From contig NC_073693.1 in assembly GCF_029784155.1 (NCBI RefSeq), forward strand, positions 188,845,127-188,909,126: 64,000 nucleotides of DNA. Reading direction: 5' to 3'. Shown here piece after piece: positions 57,329-64,000 of this stretch. Position numbers and translations under genes: made by a program. The stretch is from Uranotaenia lowii (lineage: Eukaryota > Arthropoda > Insecta > Diptera > Culicidae). Position 1 is the first letter of the stretch. Every line of letters begins with the position of its first letter. The notes beneath the pieces are model-generated. The model did not search any database. It was not told the DNA's origin and saw only the letters and a program-made list of their open reading frames with translations.

Positions 57329-57518
57329 GGGGCTTGTGATATAGCTCAGTTGGCAAGTCTGTTGTCTCCTGAGCCGATGTCCGCGAGTTCGAGCCCAAGA
57401 GTAAACATCGAACACAGTTGTACCGGATAAGTTTTTCAATAACGATCCGCCAACTGTAACGTTGATAAAGTCGCGAATGCCATAAAGATGGTAAAACGAC
57501 TATAATCGAAACAAAAAA
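57329..57518 (+). mobile_element. tRNA-derived SINE
   Basis: Perfect 14-bp duplication ATTGTAAATGGCTT (57315-57328 and 57519-57532). The head has A box TAGCTCAGTTGGCAAG and B box GAGTTCGAGCCC. The body contains GATAAAGTCGCGAATGCC and the tail is ATCGAAACAAAAAA. 190 bp, Pol III type. Confidence 0.9.
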
Positions 57519-58089
57519 ATTGTAAATGGCTTAAGTTATCATTTCTGGTACGATTTCATGTTTGCTGGGACGATGTAATTTTAGCATATTATTGAAGATT
57601 ATCGTCCTAATATCACAGACTGATACTAATATTATTAGTTTGTGCTAAATTTTACATACGATGTACGCAATGCGAATGTCTAGTGTTGTGTATGTCACAA
57701 CCTGCTATGTGTTATTCCAGCGAAGCAACCCTTTTTGATCTTTTTGACGTTTAATAAATGAATCATGTTGAAAAGTTGATAAAGGATTGCGAATTTCAGG
57801 AGGATTTATGTTGCAGGTAAGCGCGATTGATGTCCAAGTAAACGTGAACAAAACCGTTGGTGATGTTTTTTTAATCATTTTTCCATTTTTAGGAAATTTT
57901 TCCCGCAGATTTGAGCGGAGAAAAGGTTCGAAGTAATCAAAACAAACTAATCTGGAGGTCAGTTTTTGTGTTGGAATCTCTCTCCTATGTACGATAATTT
58001 AATAAAAAATGCGATATAATAATCTATTTATGCTGGTAAGATATTCAAATGTTGAGAGATTTTAATCAAATGCAGACATAATGAAGAAA

Positions 58090-58400
58090 AATAATGTCTC
58101 CGAATCATCTGTAGGTCACGCCAGATTTCTCTGCGAACGACAATTGAAGAGAGATCATAATATTTCTCTGCGAACGAAAATCAGAATTTTCTACATGAAC
58201 GTCAAATCAGTATTGCTGTACCGGTGCGAAACTTGGTGCACGTATGCGGTGACGACGCGAAAACTGCAAGTATTTGTGATTCGCTGCCTGCGGAATATTA
58301 TCCGCGCTTGGTGGCCTGGCAACTGGATCTCAAACGTGGAACTTCTTCGCCGGTTTCATCGAAAGGCGCCAGTAAAGATACGGGAACTAATACTTTTACA
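58090..58400 (+). pseudogene. LINE C-terminal remnant
   Basis: Reads LRTKIRIFYMNVKSVLLYRC, then ETWCTYAVTTRKLQVFVIRC and NIIRAWWPGNWISNVELLRR before losing similarity. The open frame runs on to 58575. Same family as 26054-27065. Confidence 0.7.
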
Positions 58401-58899
58401 ACAACCCATCTTTTTTAAACACCATAATGTGCTCTGCAAACAATATCCACAGACTAATCTGTGCAATATCTTCGCGGAACTGCAAAAACGAAAAAAGGAT
58501 CTTAAGAAAAGGAGCGCACTGGACATATTTATTTCTTCAATACGTTTAGTCAAAGCGACAATATGCTCAATTTGAAGGACAATGATTTTAGTTGAGTTAA
58601 ATTTATACTGCACGTTTTCTCATTGCTCACCCTACTTTTGTAATTATAAAAAAAATCAAAATCGCAAAAATGCTACTAGGTTAATGTAAGCGAGTTTTGA
58701 ATTTTCATTGATAAACTGAATGGTTTCTCAGTAAATTTGTTTCCCAATTACTTTCAATCTTTTTTTTAAGAAATGATTTTTACCATTGCCTTCATTCATC
58801 CTTTCCCATTAAAAATAAATAACAAATTGCAAAACGACAACTTTAACTTTAACAAAACAAAACAAAGAACATTACGCGAAAAAAGCCTACATGTTATAA

Positions 58900-60060
58900 G
58901 GAGTGTATCGAAAATTAACCATTAACATATTTGGGCCTTCCAACGCATGAACGCGCACAACTGTGCTCACCTGTATGTAGCATCTTGATCTGTCAATAGT
59001 GAACCAGCGCTTTTTTTTACGTTTGAAACATTCGTTTCTCACAAAATGTCGCGAATTAAAAAATAAGTTCAAATTCGTGTGTTGGACACTTGGATACGAG
59101 AGAAGGGCATCTCGATGAATGAAGTGGCGAAACGTTTCGGCATTCATCCGGCGAGCGTAAAATCCAACATCCACAAGATCGGGGAACACTATACGTTCGA
59201 TGATTCGCCAGGAAGAGCAGAAAACCAGGACCATCTGACCCAAATCTAGACCGTAGGGTAATCAACCTCATCAACCGGAATCGATCGATGTCTATACGGG
59301 ATTTGGCGAAAAAAGCTGGGATATCGATCGGAATGGTACAGCAGATCAAGAAGCGGAACAACCTGAAGGCATAAGAGAAGCAGAAAGTGTCCAAACAAAC
59401 GGCTGAACAAAAATCACGAGCCAAAACCAGAGCCCGGAAGCTGTATCATCGGATTTTGCAGCTATTGGAGAGGATGTGAGTGACTACGAGAAGTCGGTTG
59501 AGGTGGAAAAATTTCGCCAGAAAGTGGTTGTGTGGCAGGTAATCTGCTCCTGCGGATTGAAGTCGACGAGTTTCTTTTCAAAAGAAACAATAAATGCCGA
59601 TATCTACCAAAAGGAGTGTTTGCAGAAAAGGTGGTGCCACTATTTATATAAGAAACATACGATTCCACCATTCTGGCCGGATTTGGCGTCAGCCCACTAC
59701 GCTAAATCCACTCTTAGATGGTTTGAGGATAACGATGTAGATTTCGTTGAGAAAGATATTAACCCACCAAACTGCCCCCAGCTTCGCCCCATAGAACGAT
59801 ATTGAGCTATCGTCAAGAGAGTTTTCAAGAAGGATGGTAAGGCCAACAGGACCATGGCGGTGATCAATCAGCTGTACAAAACCTAATGAAACGCGTCAAG
59901 TCGAAAGTCCGAGAATATTACCAATAATTACTTTTTTACTTGTAGTTCTTTATAAACTGTAAGAACAAGCTTTTTAAAACACTTCCAAACGGTTTCTTTG
60001 TTTGAATCATCAATACAATGAAAAAAAAAATGTGTTTATAACTTATTTTCAATACACTCC
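58900..60060 (+). mobile_element. Mariner (ITmD37E-type) element with TIRs, degenerate
   Basis: Ends GGAGTGTATCGAAAATTAAC and complement GGAGTGTATTGAAAATAAGT, with TA nearby on both sides. The transposase is recognisable in pieces: DTWIREKGISMNEVAKRFGI (HTH), NRSMSIRDLAKKAGISIGMV, then HSGRIWRQP and, in another frame, DVDFVEKDINPPNCPQLRPI. A TGA at 59804-59806 and several other stops and shifts kill it. 1161 bp, close to the normal element length. Confidence 0.85.
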
Positions 60061-60116
60061 TAAATTGTGTTTGTTTTTTTCCTGCTTTGAATAACACATG
60101 ATTAGTGAAATTTTTT

Positions 60117-63100
60117 TTTTTTGGCTAGTGAAGTAGACAATGTGCAACTCGAGACCCCATACACCCAACCTTCGGGTAGTGGTCATATCACCTCTTGTCT
60201 GCAACTCCGATTCTCTACCTCCCCGTGGTACTAGCTGGGGTGCGAGCAACCTTAGCGGAGATCGGGTACCCAACCCCGGTGGATGCTTTGGTCGCATGCA
60301 GAATGAGTTAGGGGGCTTCGCACGCGTCTGTTCTCCATGTTAGGGGCGGCGTGCGGAGTGCAACAACGTCCTGGTGGTGTTCGGGACCCAAAACAGCAAC
60401 ATCACGACGGTCCTCCTGCGAGATAGTGGGGTTAGCTGCGGGCCTTGCGAGCCTGTGACTACTAAAAAAACATAAGCAACGAATAACGAACAACAAATTT
60501 CGGATGGAAATCGGCAAAGACCCACGCGACGAAAAGGGACTAGCGATTGGAAACTTGGAACATGGAACTGCCGATCTCTAAATTTTGTGGGCAGTACCCA
60601 CGTGCTCTCCAACGAATTGAAGAGCCGCAAATTCGACATCGTAGCGCTGCAGGAGGTATGCTGGAAGGGCTCCACGGTACGAACGTATCCAGATGGTCGA
60701 GCCATCTACCAGAGCTGCGGCAACACACACGAGCTTGGAACAGCTTTTATAGTGATGGGAAAGATGCAAAAGCGCGTGATCGGGTGGTGGCCGATCAACT
60801 CACGAATGTGCCGGTTGAGAATCAAGGGCCGGTTCTTCAACATCAGCATCATCAACGTGCACAGCCCTCACCTCGGAAGTACCGGTGACGACAAAGACGA
60901 ATTCTACGCGCAGCTGGAGCGTGAATACGACCGTTGCCCAAAACATGATATCAAGATCGTCATCGGGGATTTCAATGCTCAGGTCGGCCAGGAGGAGGAA
61001 TTTAAACCGACAATTGGAAGGTTCAGCGCGCACCAGCTGACCAACGAAAACGGCCTCAGACTCATTGATTTCGCCGCCTCCAAACGAATGGCCGTACGTA
61101 GTACCTTTTTTCAGCACCGCCTCCCACACAAGTACACCTGGAGATCACCGTACCAAACTCAATCACAGATCGACCACGTTTTGATAGACAGCCGGCACTT
61201 CTCAGACATCATCGACGTCAGATCCTGTCGGGGCGCCAACATCGAGTCGGACCATTATCTGGTGATGGTGAAGATGCGCCCAAAACTCTCCGTAGTGAAC
61301 AACACGCGAAACCGGCGCCCGCCTCGGTTAAATATCGCGCGACTGAAGCAACCTGAGGTCGCGGCAGACTACGCGCAATCGGTCGAAGCAGCGCTGCCGG
61401 CAGAGGGCGAGCTTGACGAAGCCCCTCTCGAGGACTGTTGGGATACCATCAAAACAGCCATCAACAGTGCTGCGGAGAACGTCATCGGTTATGTGGAGCG
61501 ATCTCGACGGAACGACTGGTTCGACGAGGAGTGTAGGAGGGTGATGGACGAAGAGAATGCCGCGCGGGCGGCAGTAGTGCAAAGAGGCACCCGTCGAAAT
61601 GTGGAAAATCACCGACAGCGGAAGAGGCAGCGAGTTCGACTTTTCCAGGAGAAAAAGCGCCGCCTGGAGGAGGAGGAGCTCGAGGAGCTGGAGCAGCTGC
61701 ATCGTTCCCAAGAAACACGAAAGTTCTATCAGAAACTCAACGCATCCCGCAAAGGCTTCGTGCCGCAAGCCGAAATGTGCCGGGATAAGAACGGGGGTAT
61801 CCTGACGGACAATCGTGAGGTGATCAAAAGGTGGAAGCAGCACTTCGATGAACACCTGAACGGCGCACATGCAGGAGATCAAGACGGTGGGGGAAGGTAT
61901 ATCGCCGGCGTAGCCAACGACGAAGAGGAGCCACTCCCAACGATGAGTGAAGTTAAGGAAGCCATTCGCCAGCTGAATAGAAACAAGTCGGCTGGGAAGG
62001 ATGGCATCGCAGCTGAACTCATCAAAATGGGCCCGGACAGGTTGGCCGATTGCCTACACCGGTTGATAATCCGGATCTGGGACATAGAACAGCTACCGGA
62101 GGAGTGGAAGGAAGGGGTAATATGCCCCATCTACAAGAAGGGCGACAAATTGGACTCTGAGAACTACCGAGCGATCACTGTCCTCAATGCCGCCTACAAA
62201 GTGTTGTCCCGAATCCTACTCCGCCGCCTCACGCCACAAGCAAACAGATTCGTGGGAAGTCATCAGGCCGGCTTCATGGAGGGACGGTCTACGACGGACC
62301 AGATATTCACATTACGGCAAATCCTCCAAAAATGCCGTGAACACCAAGTCCCTACGCATCATCTATTCATCGACTTCAAAGCCGCATACGACACGATCGA
62401 CCGTAACGAGCTATGGGAAATCATGGACGAGAACGGCTTTTCCGGGAAGCTAATCAGACTGATCAAGGCGACGATGGATGGAACGCAGTGCTGTGTGCGG
62501 ATTTCGGGTGAATTGTCGAGTTCATTCGAATCGCGCAGGGGGCTTCGACAAGGTGATGGTCTATCCTGCATGATGTTCAACGTGGCGCTAGAAGGTGTTA
62601 TTCGACGAGCGGTGGGCGAAATGCGGGGCACGATTTTCAACAGATCCAGTCAACTTATCTGCTTTGCCGATGACATTGATATAGTCGGCAGATCATCTGC
62701 GGCGGTGGAGGAGATCTACCGCAAACTGAAACGCGAAGCAGGAAGGATTGGGTTGATGATTAATACGTCCAAGACGAAGTACATGCTGGCCTGCGGATCC
62801 GAGACCGACCGAACCCGCTTGTCCAGTAATAACAAGGTCACGATCGACGGCGACGAGCTGGAGATAGTCGAAGACTTTGTCTATCTCGGCTCACTGGTGA
62901 CGGCAGACAATGACACCAGCCGTGAGATCCGGAGGCGAATTATCAGCGGAAGTCGTGCCTACTATGGACTCCACAAGCAACTGCGGTCGAGAAGACTTTG
63001 CCCTCGCACGAAGTGTAACCTGTATATGACGCTTATTAGACCGGTTGTTCTCTACGGGCACGAGACATGGATATTGCTCGAGGAGGACCTGCGTACACTC

Positions 63101-63490
63101 GGGGTATTCGAGCGACGAGTGTTAAGAACCATCTTTGGCGGCGTACAGGAGAACGGAGTGTGGAGGCGAAGGATGAACCACGAGCTCGCGCGACTCTACG
63201 GCGAACCCAGTATCCAGAAGGTGGTGAAAGCTGGCCGGATACGCTGGGCGGGACATGTTGCGAGAATGCCGGACGACTGTCCTGCAAAACAGGTGTTCGC
63301 TACGAATCCGGTAGGCACAAGACGAGCGGGGGCGCAACGAGCGAGGTGGTTAGACCAAGTGGAGCGTGATCTGGCGAACGTGGGGTGCCCGAGAAATTGG
63401 AGAACGGTTGCCATGGACCGAGTGAATTTTAGGAATTATGTTCGTCAAGTTATGTCGTGAGACGGAATACTATGTAAATAAAATAAATAA
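60117..63490 (+). mobile_element. RTE-type non-LTR retrotransposon, apparently full length
   Basis: The 14-bp duplication TAGTGAAATTTTTT (60103-60116 and 63491-63504) brackets about 3.37 kb. Layout: GC-rich leader 60121-60475, a single endonuclease plus reverse transcriptase frame, a very short 3' UTR and an AAATAAAATAAAT tail. The exact 5' edge is blurred by the T run. RTE elements are normally about 3.3 kb with this layout. It landed 43 bp beyond the mariner at 58900-60060. Confidence 0.88.
60587..63460 (+). CDS. RTE endonuclease/reverse transcriptase
   Basis: 957 residues counted from a GTG at 60587. The frame is open back to 60476 and includes LGTWNCRSLN, the usual start of the APE-type endonuclease, so the true N-terminus is upstream of 60587, but no in-frame ATG is seen there. 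Endonuclease motifs: DIVALQEVCW, GDFNAQVG (near 127), SDHYLVM (near 225). A Glu/Arg-rich coiled stretch lies near 340-385. Reverse transcriptase motifs: NKSAGKDGI, YRAITVLNAAYKVLSRIL, HQAGFMEGRSTTDQ, FIDFKAAYDTI, LRQGDGLSCMMFN, and FADDIDIVG near 692. The C-terminal part has RWAGHVARMPDD. No internal stop. An ATG at 60504 opens a short separate frame, MEIGKDPRDEKGLAI. Confidence 0.92.
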   Translation: MGSTHVLSNELKSRKFDIVALQEVCWKGSTVRTYPDGRAIYQSCGNTHELGTAFIVMGKMQKRVIGWWPINSRMCRLRIKGRFFNISIINVHSPHLGSTGDDKDEFYAQLEREYDRCPKHDIKIVIGDFNAQVGQEEEFKPTIGRFSAHQLTNENGLRLIDFAASKRMAVRSTFFQHRLPHKYTWRSPYQTQSQIDHVLIDSRHFSDIIDVRSCRGANIESDHYLVMVKMRPKLSVVNNTRNRRPPRLNIARLKQPEVAADYAQSVEAALPAEGELDEAPLEDCWDTIKTAINSAAENVIGYVERSRRNDWFDEECRRVMDEENAARAAVVQRGTRRNVENHRQRKRQRVRLFQEKKRRLEEEELEELEQLHRSQETRKFYQKLNASRKGFVPQAEMCRDKNGGILTDNREVIKRWKQHFDEHLNGAHAGDQDGGGRYIAGVANDEEEPLPTMSEVKEAIRQLNRNKSAGKDGIAAELIKMGPDRLADCLHRLIIRIWDIEQLPEEWKEGVICPIYKKGDKLDSENYRAITVLNAAYKVLSRILLRRLTPQANRFVGSHQAGFMEGRSTTDQIFTLRQILQKCREHQVPTHHLFIDFKAAYDTIDRNELWEIMDENGFSGKLIRLIKATMDGTQCCVRISGELSSSFESRRGLRQGDGLSCMMFNVALEGVIRRAVGEMRGTIFNRSSQLICFADDIDIVGRSSAAVEEIYRKLKREAGRIGLMINTSKTKYMLACGSETDRTRLSSNNKVTIDGDELEIVEDFVYLGSLVTADNDTSREIRRRIISGSRAYYGLHKQLRSRRLCPRTKCNLYMTLIRPVVLYGHETWILLEEDLRTLGVFERRVLRTIFGGVQENGVWRRRMNHELARLYGEPSIQKVVKAGRIRWAGHVARMPDDCPAKQVFATNPVGTRRAGAQRARWLDQVERDLANVGCPRNWRTVAMDRVNFRNYVRQVMS

Positions 63491-63504
63491 TAGTGAAATT
63501 TTTT

Positions 63505-64000
63505 GAACTTATTTGGTAAGCGCTTATATGGTAGCGTTTTTTCTGCTTATTGTGGCTTCCGCAGCAAAACAGAATTCCCCATTTATTGAATTCTGTTCAA
63601 TAAATCAATTAACAAATCCGAAAAATTATCAATTATACGAACTATTGAAAAATACTTTTTTTTTTATAATTAGCCAACAAGTCTAATTTATCCGAACATA
63701 AGGTGATAGTGTCAAGTGTGAATTCTAAATAAGGTGAAATAAATCATATACAGAAAAAAGAATCAAACATGGTATCAACCCAAAGCCGAATATTTTTCAT
63801 TACCTACCCGTTACAAATTATCCTAACACTCATTAACGATTATACCGATAACAAGTAGTGCCATCAACATAAAGCATCATTATATGTAGGCCGTAGGCTC
63901 TTCATATTTACAAAGGCTGTTACAATGTGAGCGGCATTGTTAAGCTTCATGTGACAAACAAACGAGCAAGGATTGTTTGCATTTCTTTTCAATCAACCGA
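63505..64000. other. No gene recognised
   Basis: AT-rich sequence without open frames or terminal repeats that I can support. Confidence 0.4.

Noticed and set aside
51700..60000. First exon of GPAT
   Set aside because: I looked for a minus-strand membrane segment ending at a phase-0 donor and found nothing convincing among the repeats; left unplaced.
61328..61882. 184-residue minus-strand frame
   Set aside because: Shadow of the RTE reverse transcriptase frame.

Overview
The window looks like a stretch of a culicine-type mosquito genome. It is AT-rich, intron-containing and packed with transposons. The pieces pointing that way are ITmD37E mariner transposase remnants, an RTE-type non-LTR element, a Ty1/copia element, hAT-, Tc1- and Harbinger-like elements and tRNA-headed SINEs. 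The species assignment is inference from family resemblance only; no search could be run.

Host genes are few. The best supported is a glycerol-3-phosphate acyltransferase of the GPAT3/4 (AGPAT6) type on the minus strand, with exons at 51655-49213 and a last exon at 40800-40503 after an 8.4 kb intron. Its first exon was not found. The gene carries two homologous, phase-compatible exons (50904-50668 and 49881-49648). Each encodes the catalytic NHT-x-PID acyltransferase motif, so they look like mutually exclusive exons. A minus-strand first exon of a small secreted acidic protein (6033-5859) has a TATA box upstream; it resembles the start of single-domain von Willebrand type C (SVWC) secreted proteins. 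Two weaker exon candidates lie at 1-480 (minus, terminal intron plus poly(A) signal) and at 2487 (plus).

The rest is mobile DNA, often nested. 600-2216: mariner remnant and a Helitron-like minisatellite. 7160-10232: a Tc1-like element split by a LINE with a 22-bp target duplication. 10451-12748: twin 239-bp palindromic MITEs. 14329-14891: Harbinger-like MITE. 15934-16822: mariner. 18302-19259: TACCGT-ended element. 20245-27065: a LINE reverse transcriptase remnant split by a copia element (TSD ACGAG) with an intact polyprotein, whose 5' LTR is itself split by a TACCGT-ended element. 32354-37930: a nested element holding a hAT with a perfect 8-bp duplication. 41300-43718: a 2.4 kb inverted array of a 535-bp unit inside the GPAT intron. 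43846-44615: large foldback. 45841-47896 and 51952-53264: further TACCG-ended elements. 57329-57518: SINE. 58900-60060: mariner. 60117-63490: RTE element with a 14-bp duplication and an open endonuclease/reverse transcriptase frame.

Two themes recur. Four otherwise unrelated non-autonomous elements share TACCG(T) ends and repeat their own subterminal motif several times. A short stem-loop LINE 3' end appears three times, twice as an insertion of only about 50 bp.
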